Below are positions 25,867-35,473 of a DNA stretch of 64,000 nt, one piece after another (the first letter of the stretch is position 1; each line of letters starts with the position of its first letter). The translations under genes and the position numbers were made by a program. The notes beneath the pieces are model-generated. The model was not told the DNA's origin. It worked only from the letters and a program-made list of their open reading frames with translations, and did not search any database. Origin of the DNA: Cyclobacterium sp. SYSU L10401 (GTDB lineage Bacteria; Bacteroidota; Bacteroidia; Cytophagales; Cyclobacteriaceae); the NCBI RefSeq assembly GCF_010993705.1, contig NZ_WOFO01000005.1, positions 124,001 to 188,000 on the forward strand, given 5' to 3'.

Positions 25867-27000
25867 ATGCAAAATTATTCTTACTTAATACTTATACTGT
25901 TGCTCTCCTGTAGAGGAAATACAATTAAAACAGATCCAGATTATTTTTCCAATCTGAAATTTTCGGTAGATACCGTTATTATTGATCCAGGTGATGAAAT
26001 TATCTTTTTGAAACACCAATTGTTGAATGCGGACATGGGTAAAGACGGAAAGTATTTTTATAATTTTAATAATGATGACCATACACTTGAAAAAATTAAT
26101 TTGGATAAGCTACGATTGGAGGAAAAAGTGCCTTTTGATACCGAGGGGCCCAACGGTACGGGGCCCGGTATAGGAATGATGAAAGTTCACAATGACAGCC
26201 AAATAACGATGAATAATTTGAGTCATACGTCCTTATTCTCTTTGGAAGGAGAGAAGGTCAGGACCATTTATTTTGAAAACTTTTCCTTGGGTTTGTACTC
26301 CATGGAGGATAGGGAATATTTAAAACCAGAAAGGGTGCTCGATAAGGATGAAAACCGATTATATGGATTAATATATCGTTTCCAGGAGAAAAGTTTTGCT
26401 TTATGCATACTTGACCTGGAAACCTTTGAGGTAGAAAGATTGGAATTAAAAAGTTTTGAAAACCTGTCTAATTTTCAGATTTATTATACTCCGGGTAACA
26501 GTCGAATAGCTCACCAACTCGATGTAGATCTGGAAAAAATTGAAAATAAAGTGATCATATCGAACGAAATTACGAGTATTTTGATGTGGTATGATACCGT
26601 TAGGGATTCTCTTTTTACTAAATCATATGCCAGTCAACTTACAGCAAACCAAAAAGAAAAAGAGTATGTAACGGAATACGAAACGCTAGAGGAATTTGAA
26701 ATTGCAAAAAGAAAGTTAAGGCAAGAAATAAATTTTATGCCCCCGTTTTGGGAAGAGCAAGGGGAGTGTTTTTATCGATTCTCACATCAGGAGATCGAAA
26801 ATACTGGCGGGGAAAGAACTAGATCAAAAGTATATTTAACGGCATTAGACAAGGACTTAAATATGCTGGGTGAGACATTGATCCCTCAATTGACCAAAAA
26901 GCCAGGTAAACATTTTGCGAAGGATGGGGAAATTTGGATTTATGAAAATATAAATGATGAGATGGGGTTTGTCCGTTTGAAGATGAAAAAAAATAAATAA
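25867..27000 (+). CDS. DUF4221-like beta-propeller lipoprotein next to peptides 2 and 3
   Basis: A 377-residue lipoprotein with signal MQNYSYLILILLLSC (Cys 15). It is a clear paralogue of 8847-10007: both have a GKDGKYFYN/NDGKYLFN blade, an EKINLDKLRLEEKVPFDTEGPN / ERINLETLKFEERMNFDEDGPN block in pieces, and a C-terminus with KDGEIWIYENINDEMGFVRL. The base composition is more AT-rich than that of the transporter gene that follows by 18 bases. It lies between the peptide genes and the exporter operon, so a part in immunity or display of the peptide is plausible but not shown. Confidence 0.78.
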   Translation: MQNYSYLILILLLSCRGNTIKTDPDYFSNLKFSVDTVIIDPGDEIIFLKHQLLNADMGKDGKYFYNFNNDDHTLEKINLDKLRLEEKVPFDTEGPNGTGPGIGMMKVHNDSQITMNNLSHTSLFSLEGEKVRTIYFENFSLGLYSMEDREYLKPERVLDKDENRLYGLIYRFQEKSFALCILDLETFEVERLELKSFENLSNFQIYYTPGNSRIAHQLDVDLEKIENKVIISNEITSILMWYDTVRDSLFTKSYASQLTANQKEKEYVTEYETLEEFEIAKRKLRQEINFMPPFWEEQGECFYRFSHQEIENTGGERTRSKVYLTALDKDLNMLGETLIPQLTKKPGKHFAKDGEIWIYENINDEMGFVRLKMKKNK

Positions 27001-27018
27001 ATTTAAACACCCCTTTTC

Positions 27019-29220
27019 TTGAAAACCACTTTCCCCTTCTACAAACAACCCGATGCCAAAGACTGTGGCCCCACCTGCCTGCGCATTATCGCCAAACATT
27101 ACGGCAAATTGATCTCCCTGCAGGAAATACGGGAATATTCGGAAACCACCCGCTCCGGAAGCAACCTGCTTAAGCTTAGTGAGGCGGCAGAGGCTATCGG
27201 CTTTAAGACTATCGGGGCAAAGCTTGATTTTAACCGGCTGAAACAGGCACAGCTTCCCCTGATCGCCCATTGGGATAAAAGGCACTTTGTGGTGGTGTAC
27301 CGGATCAAAAAAGATCAGGTTTACCTCTCCGATCCGGCCTATGGCCTGATCCGCCTGTCAAAACCTAAATTTATCGCCCGGTGGATCGGAAACAATGCCG
27401 ATGAATCCACCAAAGAAGGCGTCACCCTGTTGCTGGAGGTAACCCCGGACTTTAAAAGGATGAAATGGGAGGAAGAAGACAAGCGCTCACTACGCTTTCT
27501 GTTCCGGTATTTGTTCAATTACAAAAACCTCTTGGTTCAGCTTTGTATCGGGCTGCTGGTAGGCAGTCTCTTGCAGCTTATTTTTCCCTTTCTGACCCAG
27601 AGCATCGTGGACGTGGGCATCCAAAACCAGGATATCGGTTTTATCTACCTGGTACTATTGGCGCAGATAATGCTGTTTGTCGGGCGTACCAGTGTAGAAG
27701 TGTTCCGGAGCTGGATTTTGCTTCACCTGAGTACCCGGATCAATATCTCCCTGGTATCCGACTTTTTTATCAAACTGATGAACCTGCCCATTGCCTATTT
27801 CGATACCCGGATGACCGGGGACATCATGCAGCGCATCGGAGACCACCGCCGGATAGAAAACCTGTTGACTGGAACCACCCTTAGCACCTTATTTTCCTTT
27901 TTTAATTTCTTCGTCTTCGGGGCGGTACTCATCTATTACAGCCTTACCATCTTTCTGATTTTTCTGGCGGGAAGCATTTTCTACATCCTCTGGGTGCTGT
28001 ATTTTATGAAGCGCAGGAGGGAGCTGGACTACAAGCGTTTTGGCCAGTTGAGCCAGGAACAGAGCACGGTGATCGAACTGATCAACGGCATGCAGGAAAT
28101 CAAAATGCACAATGCGGAAAAGCAAAAACGATGGCGATGGGAATTTGTACAGGCCAGCCTGTTCAATGTGTCTATTCAGACCCTTTCCCTGGAACAAACC
28201 CAGGGCGTAGGTTCCTCCATGATCAATGAGCTGAAGAATATTCTCATCACGTTTACTTCAGCGGTGCTGGTAATTGAAGGCAATCTTACCCTGGGCATGA
28301 TGCTTTCGCTCCAGTACATCATCGGGCAGCTAAACAGCCCCATCACCCAGGTAGTTGGTTTTATTCGGGCCTATCAGGATGCCAGCATCAGCCTGGAGCG
28401 GCTAAACGAGATTCATGACAAGGAAGAGGAGGAAAACAGGGATACGCAGTATATCCGGAAAATCAATGTAGCTAAGGAGCTGACCCTGAAAAACCTGTCC
28501 TTTCGGTATATAGGAGCCGATGAGCCCGTTCTGGAAGGGCTCGACCTGATCATCCCTCCACAGAAAATTACAGCGGTGGTAGGGGCCAGCGGAAGCGGAA
28601 AGACCACCCTGATGAAGTTATTGCTCAAGTTTTACGAACCCACCAGAGGAGAGATCCTGTATGGCCAGCATGACCTTAGCATCATTGCTGCCAGAAGCTG
28701 GAGGGATCATTGCGGGGTGGTGATGCAGGAAGGCTACGTGTTTAACGATACCATAGCGGCCAATATTGCTGTGGGTCAGGATCGCATCGACCAGGAGCTG
28801 TTGGTCAAAGCCGCCCGGATCGCCAATATCTACGACTACATCCAATCCCTGCCGCTTGGCTTCAATACCAAAATCGGCAACGAGGGAGCCGGGATCAGCA
28901 CCGGACAAAAGCAGCGGCTTTTTATCGCCCGGGCGGTGTATAAGGATCCTGAAATTCTCTTTTTTGACGAGGCCACCTCGGCACTCGATGCCCGAAACGA
29001 ACGTATAGTGATGGAAAACCTGCAGCATTTTATGAAAGGGAAGACGGTAGTGGTCATTGCCCATCGCCTGAGTACGGTAAAAAATGCAGATCAGATCATC
29101 GTTATCGATCAGGGAAAAATAGTGGAACTGGGGTCCCATGACCAACTGCTGTATGCACAGGGGGCCTATTTTGATTTGGTAAAAAATCAATTGGAGCTGG
29201 AAAAAATAAATACAAACTAA
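27019..29220 (+). CDS. C39-peptidase-containing ABC exporter (PCAT)
   Basis: A 733-residue bacteriocin-type exporter. Residues 1-130 are an active C39 peptidase: catalytic Cys16 in QPDAKDCGPTC, His near 89 in RHFVVVY, Asp near 106 in SDPAYG. A six-helix transmembrane domain spans about 165-450. The ABC domain has Walker A GASGSGKTT (about 521-529), signature STGQKQR, and Walker B ILFFDEATSALD. It should cut the leaders of the four peptides after Gly-Gly and export the cores. The start must be TTG at 27019, since an in-frame stop lies 15 bases upstream and no ATG precedes the peptidase. It overlaps nothing and is followed after 2 bases by the HlyD gene. A truncated duplicate lies at 40712-40969. 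Confidence 0.95.
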   Translation: MKTTFPFYKQPDAKDCGPTCLRIIAKHYGKLISLQEIREYSETTRSGSNLLKLSEAAEAIGFKTIGAKLDFNRLKQAQLPLIAHWDKRHFVVVYRIKKDQVYLSDPAYGLIRLSKPKFIARWIGNNADESTKEGVTLLLEVTPDFKRMKWEEEDKRSLRFLFRYLFNYKNLLVQLCIGLLVGSLLQLIFPFLTQSIVDVGIQNQDIGFIYLVLLAQIMLFVGRTSVEVFRSWILLHLSTRINISLVSDFFIKLMNLPIAYFDTRMTGDIMQRIGDHRRIENLLTGTTLSTLFSFFNFFVFGAVLIYYSLTIFLIFLAGSIFYILWVLYFMKRRRELDYKRFGQLSQEQSTVIELINGMQEIKMHNAEKQKRWRWEFVQASLFNVSIQTLSLEQTQGVGSSMINELKNILITFTSAVLVIEGNLTLGMMLSLQYIIGQLNSPITQVVGFIRAYQDASISLERLNEIHDKEEEENRDTQYIRKINVAKELTLKNLSFRYIGADEPVLEGLDLIIPPQKITAVVGASGSGKTTLMKLLLKFYEPTRGEILYGQHDLSIIAARSWRDHCGVVMQEGYVFNDTIAANIAVGQDRIDQELLVKAARIANIYDYIQSLPLGFNTKIGNEGAGISTGQKQRLFIARAVYKDPEILFFDEATSALDARNERIVMENLQHFMKGKTVVVIAHRLSTVKNADQIIVIDQGKIVELGSHDQLLYAQGAYFDLVKNQLELEKINTN

Positions 29221-29222
29221 CC

Positions 29223-30527
29223 ATGCCCGATGAGAACACCCATACCGATAACCTAGATCTCCGGTCCGAAGAAGTACAGGAGATCATTACCCGGCCGCCG
29301 GCCTGGCTGATCCGCTGGGGCATCACCCTGGTATTTGTTATGACCTGTCTGATCATCACGCTCTCTTTTCTGATAAGGTACCCGGATTTTGTGCAGGCAA
29401 AGGTGCTGGTGACAACCCGGGAGCCGACGGAGCGGGTGCTGGCCCGTACTTCCGGTCAGATAGAAAAGCTCTTTGTGGAAAACGGAGAACTTGTCTCCTC
29501 CGGCCAGCCACTTGCCGGGATCAAAAGCACCGCAAACCTGGAGGATATCCTGATCCTGAAAGACCAATTGGAAAAGGCGGTCTTTGGAAAGGAAAATGGG
29601 TATGCCTTCCCCATGGATTCACTTTCCAGCCTGGTACTGGGAGAAGTGGAACCTGCCTTTCTGGAATTTGAACGAAATTACATGGAATACCGGCTGCTTC
29701 TGGAACTACAACCCTTTATCGGACAATTGGACGGCAGCCGTACCGCATTGGTGGAAATCAATAACCGGATCGAAAGGCAGATCGCCCAAAAGGAGCTATT
29801 GGAACGTAGAATGGAACTGGTCCAGCTCGACTACGATCGCAACAAGTCACTGCATGAAGATGGGGTAATTGCCGACAAGGATTTTGAAGCCCGGGAAATG
29901 GAATACCTGCAGATACAGGAGCAGGTCAACAGCATGGCCATAGCCATTTCCCAAATGCAGGAGGCCCTGAGCCTGGGAAACCAAACGCTGCGCATCACGG
30001 AAATCAATAAAAAGGAAGAGGAGACCCGCGCCCTGAAAAGCCTGATCCAGTCCTACCATGGGCTGCAGCGTGCCCTGCGGGATTGGGAATATACGTACCT
30101 GATGAAATCTTCTACCGGAGGTCTGGTCAGCTTTCAGAAAATCTGGAGTGCCAATCAACAGGTAAATGCCGGCGAACCGGTATTTACTGTACTTCCGGAA
30201 AACAAGGAGGAACTGGTAGGTGCCATGAAAATACCGGCACAGAACGCTGGGAAAGTGGCAATCGGCCTCAAAGTGTTGATTAAGCTGGACAATTTCCCTT
30301 TTCAGCAGTATGGCGCCCTGACGGGTCGTGTTACCAGGGTGGCTGTCTCCCCGGATGATGAATTCAATTATCTGGTTTACGCCTCCCTTCCGGAAGGTAC
30401 GCAAACCTCTTTTAATACCAGGATCCCCTTTACGCAGGAGCTTCTGGGAAACGCCGAGATCATTACCCGGGACCTGAGTGTGGCAGAAAGGCTTTTTTTT
30501 AAATTTAAATCAATCATGGCCAATTAA
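29223..30527 (+). CDS. HlyD-family periplasmic adaptor
   Basis: A 434-residue adaptor protein. A single membrane segment near residues 31-50 (WGITLVFVMTCLIITLSFLI) is followed by a lipoyl-like half motif (ERVLARTSGQIEKLFVENGELVSSGQPLAGI), a long charged coiled coil (about 100-260), and the second lipoyl half and barrel (GGLVSFQKIWSANQQVNAGEPVFTVLPE). It bridges the inner-membrane exporter to an outer-membrane channel; a TolC-type channel must come from elsewhere. The gene starts 2 bases after the exporter stop, so the two are translationally coupled. It is followed after 11 bases by the LanC-like gene. Confidence 0.93.
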   Translation: MPDENTHTDNLDLRSEEVQEIITRPPAWLIRWGITLVFVMTCLIITLSFLIRYPDFVQAKVLVTTREPTERVLARTSGQIEKLFVENGELVSSGQPLAGIKSTANLEDILILKDQLEKAVFGKENGYAFPMDSLSSLVLGEVEPAFLEFERNYMEYRLLLELQPFIGQLDGSRTALVEINNRIERQIAQKELLERRMELVQLDYDRNKSLHEDGVIADKDFEAREMEYLQIQEQVNSMAIAISQMQEALSLGNQTLRITEINKKEEETRALKSLIQSYHGLQRALRDWEYTYLMKSSTGGLVSFQKIWSANQQVNAGEPVFTVLPENKEELVGAMKIPAQNAGKVAIGLKVLIKLDNFPFQQYGALTGRVTRVAVSPDDEFNYLVYASLPEGTQTSFNTRIPFTQELLGNAEIITRDLSVAERLFFKFKSIMAN

Positions 30528-30538
30528 ACCGGAAAATA

Positions 30539-31624
30539 ATGAAAACCCAACAAACCGAAAGCAGCCCACAGTTACCATCCAAACTCATAGCAATCAACCG
30601 ACTTTTGGTTGAACACGCCCCGTCCAATGAAGCCCCCGGACTCCTACAGGGAAAAATGGGCCTGGGTATATATTATTTTATGTTGGCCCGGGAGACCAAT
30701 GACCCGGCACATCAGACCATGGCTGAAAAATGTATAGGGGAAGTCTATGAAGCAGCAGGAAACATTTCCATTGCTGCTGATTTTGAAAACGGGCTTGCGG
30801 GCATTGCCTGGGGCCTGTGCCATTTGATCAAAAATGATTTCGTAGCTGCTGATCCGGATGAAATTCTGGAGGATGTGGACGATCGCATCTTCCGCTATTG
30901 GAATGCAAACAAAGAAACATTGCCCGTAGATATCAGGCAGGGTTTGCTCGGGTATTGGGTTTACTACACCCTTAGGCTCGAACTAACACATGATCCCGTG
31001 AACCGTTTTATCCACACCCGGGTGGTGTCCGAAATCCTCAACCGGATCGGACAACTGGTAGAGGAGGAAAAATTTCAGCACAGGGAACCGGATTTGTTTA
31101 CCCTGTATTGGGATCTTCCTCTACTATTGATCCTCCTGTCCAAGTCGAAACAACTACAGGTCAGTTCCAATAAAATTGACCGGATACTGGATTACCTTAG
31201 CCCAATCATCACCTCCCTGTATCCAAGATTGCATAGCAATAGAATGTACCTTTTGTTGGGACTGGAAAGCATGATCAAACAATTACCCCTGACTGTTTTG
31301 CAAGACCATGCAGATCTACTGAGGAAAAGCACCTCCCTGACCAGGATCATTGAAGTGGAATTCAAAAGCCTGAATATCCTGGCACAGGATGGTATCACGG
31401 GGCTGGCATTTATCAGCAGAAGACTGTCAAGCCTTACCGGAACTTCAGCCCTGCTATTTGCCAGGGAAGCGTTAATCCGAAAAATAAATAAATCGGTGTA
31501 TTGGCTGGAGGAGAGCCATTATCAGGAAATGAAGAAAAATACAGGCTGGGCTAGAGGCCTGTCCGGAATGGGAATGCTCTTACTGGAAATTCTAAAAGAT
31601 AGCCCGGGTGAAATGGAGAAATAA
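30539..31624 (+). CDS. LanC-like protein (alpha/alpha toroid), without visible zinc ligands
   Basis: A 361-residue protein with the repeated Gly-rich helix turns of the LanC family: GLLQGKMGLGIYYF (about 35-48), FENGLAGIAWGLCHLIKN (about 81-98), LGYWVYY, DGITGLAFISR and GWARGLSGMGMLLLEI at the end. LanC enzymes close thioether rings using a zinc bound by a Cys and a Cys-His pair. I see no Cys-His-Gly box near the C-terminus, where GWARGLSGMG stands in its place. No LanB/LanM dehydratase is in the window. It may therefore bind peptides or act differently from classic cyclases. It is in the exporter operon, 11 bases after the HlyD gene, and is a paralogue of the C-terminal part of 32452-34203. 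Confidence 0.8.
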   Translation: MKTQQTESSPQLPSKLIAINRLLVEHAPSNEAPGLLQGKMGLGIYYFMLARETNDPAHQTMAEKCIGEVYEAAGNISIAADFENGLAGIAWGLCHLIKNDFVAADPDEILEDVDDRIFRYWNANKETLPVDIRQGLLGYWVYYTLRLELTHDPVNRFIHTRVVSEILNRIGQLVEEEKFQHREPDLFTLYWDLPLLLILLSKSKQLQVSSNKIDRILDYLSPIITSLYPRLHSNRMYLLLGLESMIKQLPLTVLQDHADLLRKSTSLTRIIEVEFKSLNILAQDGITGLAFISRRLSSLTGTSALLFAREALIRKINKSVYWLEESHYQEMKKNTGWARGLSGMGMLLLEILKDSPGEMEK

Positions 31625-31637
31625 ATTTTAGCAGCAT

Positions 31638-32414
31638 ATGGAAAAATCAGATCTTAGAGATGTCACCTTTATCATCCCCCTGCGAATAGATACGGTAGAC
31701 AGACTGGAAAACACCCTTGTCATCCTGGATTTCCTCCTGGGAAGTTTTCATACCAGGATAAAAATTCTGGAAGCCTGCCGACGCAATACCGGAATATTAC
31801 AACAATTGCTACCCGGGGAGGTGGACTACCGGTTTGTGGAAGACCGTGATGATGTCTTTCACCGGACGAAATACATCAATACACTTACAACAACCTGTGA
31901 AACTACCTATTTAAGCCTCTGGGATACGGATGTCATCATTCCCTCAAGCCAAATAGAAGCAACCATGAAAAGGCTAAGGGAGGGGAAGGCCGATTTTGTG
32001 ACCCCATTTCAGGACAGGTTTTTAGACACGTCTTACATCCTTCGGGATCTTTATATCCAATCAGGGGACATTGGACTATTGGAAAAGCAGCAGGGCAAAA
32101 TGAATGCGCTGTATACCCCCAATCCGGTGGGTGGGGTATTTTTTGCCCATAGACAGGCCTATGTCGATACGGGGATGGAAAACGAGAGATTCTACGGCTG
32201 GGGCAGAGAAGATGGAGACCGGGCAAACCGCTGGAAGATATTGGGCTACCGCCACCAACATGTACCCGGCCCCTTATTTCATCTTTCCCACGAAAGGGGA
32301 CTCAACAGCTCCTTCCACAGTTCCAGTCAAAACGACAAAAAAATGGCGGAGTTGCAAAGGTCCCTGGTGATGTCGAAAAAGGAATTGAAAAGGGAAATTA
32401 AAAGCTGGAGATAA
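31638..32414 (+). CDS. Galactosyltransferase-like GT-A glycosyltransferase
   Basis: A 258-residue soluble protein. It opens with TFIIPLRIDTVDRLENTL, has the donor-metal site SLWDTDVIIP (Asp-x-Asp, about 96-105), and carries FYGWGREDGDRANRWKILGYRHQHVPGPLFHLSHERG, the GWGxED motif of the C-terminal galactosyltransferase domain (Glyco_transf_7C-like) that binds acceptor and metal. Small enzymes of this type occur in bacterial peptide clusters and can place a sugar on a peptide. The gene starts 13 bases after the LanC-like gene and is in the same operon. Whether it modifies the precursor peptides or a surface glycan cannot be told from sequence. Confidence 0.85.
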   Translation: MEKSDLRDVTFIIPLRIDTVDRLENTLVILDFLLGSFHTRIKILEACRRNTGILQQLLPGEVDYRFVEDRDDVFHRTKYINTLTTTCETTYLSLWDTDVIIPSSQIEATMKRLREGKADFVTPFQDRFLDTSYILRDLYIQSGDIGLLEKQQGKMNALYTPNPVGGVFFAHRQAYVDTGMENERFYGWGREDGDRANRWKILGYRHQHVPGPLFHLSHERGLNSSFHSSSQNDKKMAELQRSLVMSKKELKREIKSWR

Positions 32415-32451
32415 TGCTATTTTCATTACGGGATTTTTAGATAGGGTAATA

Positions 32452-34203
32452 ATGAAATCAAAAATATTTGGCATAGGACTACCCAGGACGGGAACACAAT
32501 CACTAACTCAGGCGATGAGAAAGTTGGGTTTTGTTTCCGGTCATTGCCTCTCTCCTAATCAGTGGAACAAAATAGATCATTTTGATTTTGTTTGTGATTC
32601 CCCTGTACCTTCCAGGTTTATTGATCTTGATAGAATTTACCCCGGATCCAAATTTATATTGACAACAAGAAATGTTAATAACTGGCTTAGTTCATGCAGA
32701 ACGTTCTTTATCGATAAGAGACCTCCCGAGCGGATTAAAGAAAAATGGTTCCTTGATTATCGTATAGAAATTTTTGGCACTGCAAAATTTGATGCTAAAC
32801 TATTTGAAGAAACATACTATAAACACAATGAAAGGGTCAGGAAACATTTCCTTGAATCTAACAGTAGATTATTGATTTTAGATATCACAAAAGGTGAAGG
32901 ATGGGTAAAACTAATAGATTTTCTGGGCTTGTCGATTGATTCAAAAGAATTGGGCCCATTTCCTTTTGAAGATTTTGTAAAAAGAAAAAAGTCATCTTGG
33001 CTTAACAAAGAAAAAAAAGTCCCCGCAATTAAAGTTTTTTATCCCTCAAATTCACCAACAATAAATTTAAATAAGTTAGAAATAAATTGCATTCCGAAGG
33101 CCAGAGAAGAAAGCAAGCCCCTAAAAACAAAAAATCTAAAACAGATTTTATCTATTCTTGAGAAACTTAACGACTTTATAAGTAAAAATGAACCAGCAAA
33201 AAATGAGGTTGGACTATTAAACGGAAAAATCGGATTGAGTATTTATTTCTTTATGTTGGGAAGGAGTACCAGAAATAGTGAAATTCTATCCATCGCAGAG
33301 CATATTCTAATGGATGTTTATAATACTTTAGGGAATTTTATCATACCTACAAATTTTCAAAACGGGCTTTCCGGCATTGCCTGGGGCCTTTGCCATCTGA
33401 TCAAAAATGACTATGTAGAAGGTGATCCCGATGAAATTTTAATTGATGTCGACCACCAAATCATTAGCTATTGGAATGCAAACAAAGAAACATTGCCTGT
33501 AGATCTCCGGCTGGGATTGTTGGGATACTTGGCTTACTATACCAGTAGGCTCGAAATTTCACAGGGCCATGCTAAGTCCGTAAACCAAAATATCCATACC
33601 CGGGTCGTCTCCGAAATTATTAACCGGATAGGACAGCTGGTAGAGGAGGAAAAATTTCAGCACAGGGAACCGGAATTGTTTACCCTGTATTGGGATCTTC
33701 CTCTACTATTGATCCTCCTTGCCAAGGCAAAACAACTACAGGTCAATTCCAATAAAATTGACCGGATACTGGATTACCTTACCCCAATCATCACCTCTCT
33801 CTATCCAAGATTGCATAGCAATAGAATGTACCTTCTGTTGGGATTGGAAAGTATATTTAAAGAGCTACCATTGACTGCGTTGCAAGATCATGCGGATCTG
33901 CTAAAGGAAAGCATTTCCTTGGATACGATTATCGATGAGGAATGTAAAAACCTGAATATCCTGGCACAAGATGGTATCACAGGTCTGGCATGGATCAGTA
34001 GAAAATTGTCAGCCCTTACCGGGACTTCGAAACTATTATTACCTATGGAAAAAATAATCCAAAAAACAAGCAGATCAAATTATTGGGAGGAGAATGGTTA
34101 TAATCAAGACATGGTGAATAATTGTGGATTGACAGCAGGATTAGGCGGCATAGGAATACTTCTACTGGAATATTTAAATGATACAGTTGGTGGAAAAAAC
34201 TAA
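32452..34203 (+). CDS. Sulfotransferase-LanC-like fusion protein
   Basis: A 583-residue two-domain protein. Residues 1-180 are a P-loop sulfotransferase: FGIGLPRTGTQSLTQAM is the PAPS 5'-phosphosulfate loop and ILTTRNVNNWLSSC the 3'-phosphate motif. Residues 230-583 are LanC-like (GLLNGKIGLSIYFFML, FQNGLSGIAWGLCHLIKN, DGITGLAWISRKLSALTG, GLTAGLGGIGILLLEY). The DNA from about 33360 to 34010 is very similar to 30780-31440 of the neighbouring LanC-like gene. The first ~900 bases are clearly more AT-rich. The gene therefore looks like a recent fusion made by recombination. It would be expected to transfer sulfate to a peptide or sugar held by the toroid domain. I know of no described fusion of this kind. 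Confidence 0.85.
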   Translation: MKSKIFGIGLPRTGTQSLTQAMRKLGFVSGHCLSPNQWNKIDHFDFVCDSPVPSRFIDLDRIYPGSKFILTTRNVNNWLSSCRTFFIDKRPPERIKEKWFLDYRIEIFGTAKFDAKLFEETYYKHNERVRKHFLESNSRLLILDITKGEGWVKLIDFLGLSIDSKELGPFPFEDFVKRKKSSWLNKEKKVPAIKVFYPSNSPTINLNKLEINCIPKAREESKPLKTKNLKQILSILEKLNDFISKNEPAKNEVGLLNGKIGLSIYFFMLGRSTRNSEILSIAEHILMDVYNTLGNFIIPTNFQNGLSGIAWGLCHLIKNDYVEGDPDEILIDVDHQIISYWNANKETLPVDLRLGLLGYLAYYTSRLEISQGHAKSVNQNIHTRVVSEIINRIGQLVEEEKFQHREPELFTLYWDLPLLLILLAKAKQLQVNSNKIDRILDYLTPIITSLYPRLHSNRMYLLLGLESIFKELPLTALQDHADLLKESISLDTIIDEECKNLNILAQDGITGLAWISRKLSALTGTSKLLLPMEKIIQKTSRSNYWEENGYNQDMVNNCGLTAGLGGIGILLLEYLNDTVGGKN

Positions 34204-34267
34204 TTTGAAGGCTATATAGGTCCAAATCATATAAAAACCTCTTAATTCAAACTAAAATTATTATAGC

Positions 34268-35059
34268 ATGGTGGTGAAAAATATTCAATCCTTTTTAATA
34301 CTATCCAATAAAACTTCCCTCCCTTTGATTCAAAAATACCGGGAAATATTTGATGCAACCCGGGATATAGGAGATACGGTATTGCTTTACCATCTGGATA
34401 AGGGGAAGCCTGGTGTTAATGCTTCAGGGCTTAATGCTTTTACATTTACGGATGAGGTCTTAAGCTCCCTGAATTATTTCCCCCTTGGCTTTACCCTGGT
34501 TCCGGGCAGCAACCATTTCCCCTTGCTGAAATTTTATCTATCTCATCCGCATTACGATTACTACTGGTGCATCGAGGACGATGTGGCGTTCTCCGGAGAT
34601 TGGAGAGCCTTTTTTGAGGCTTTTTCCTCCCTGGACACTGATTTTATCAGCAGCCATATCCGCCGCTACAAGGAGGAGCCGGAATGGCCCTGGTGGCCTG
34701 CCCTGGCCCATCCCTATACTGTTATCCCACAAGAGCAACGGATCCGCTCCTTTAACCCCATCTACCGCATTTCGCGGCAAGCCCTGGAGTTAATCCACAA
34801 AGCACTCCTCAGCAAGTGGTGTGGGCATCACGAGGTACTGATCCCTACCCTGCTTTACGAAACCGGACTTTCTATCCATGACTTTGGAGGCAAGGGAGAA
34901 TTTGTACCCGAGGGCTTTGAAAACCGATTCTACATGAACAACAGCCCCAACCATAGAGGCATACTCTCCGACGGCACCATGCGTTGGAGACCGGTTTTTG
35001 CGGAGGCAGGAACATTGAAAAACAAACTCTACCATCCTGTAAAACTGACGGATGATTAA
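34268..35059 (+). CDS. GT-A-like glycosyltransferase family protein
   Basis: A 263-residue soluble protein. A central WCIEDDVAFSGDWRAFF motif with acidic metal-binding residues resembles the Asp-x-Asp site of GT-A enzymes and the DUF3405-like group. Further along are NPIYRISRQALELIHKAL and WCGHHEVLIPTLLYETGLSIHDFGG, a typical acceptor-side pattern. It begins 64 bases after the sulfotransferase-LanC gene on the same strand. Its place among peptide-processing genes suggests it adds a sugar within this locus. The exact family is uncertain. Confidence 0.65.
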   Translation: MVVKNIQSFLILSNKTSLPLIQKYREIFDATRDIGDTVLLYHLDKGKPGVNASGLNAFTFTDEVLSSLNYFPLGFTLVPGSNHFPLLKFYLSHPHYDYYWCIEDDVAFSGDWRAFFEAFSSLDTDFISSHIRRYKEEPEWPWWPALAHPYTVIPQEQRIRSFNPIYRISRQALELIHKALLSKWCGHHEVLIPTLLYETGLSIHDFGGKGEFVPEGFENRFYMNNSPNHRGILSDGTMRWRPVFAEAGTLKNKLYHPVKLTDD

Positions 35060-35473
35060 AACCTGAATAATAATCCCCGAATGCGCAAGCTGAAAAAGTG
35101 GAACCTTACTCAATTTGAAGGTATGGCTTACATTTCTATCCTTAGAGATTCACTTGATGATCCATCCGAAAATACAAATTACCATTAACCAAACGGAAGG
35201 GCATTCATCCGCAGTAAGTTTGACAACTTCCTTTTAGGCAGGCAATTAGAAAAAGTTATGCAAAACTACTTTAAATCTTATACTTTTAATAAATAGTTAA
35301 ATTAAATGCGTAAAAACACCCATTAAAATTTATATAAAAAAAGAAAATTATAATTTTATTGATGTAAATTTTAAATATAAATGTAAATCCAATCAAAAAA
35401 TAATTCAAATCAATTTGAATACATTCCTTTTTTTTTATCTTATCGACCTAGTTACACTACTAAGTTTATTTTT
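35060..35473. other. AT-rich intergenic stretch before the LytTR gene
   Basis: About 410 bases with very high A+T content from 35280 on (long A and T runs). It should hold the promoter of the LytTR regulator. I see no small gene, and no full GTTCACGGG repeat. Confidence 0.4.
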
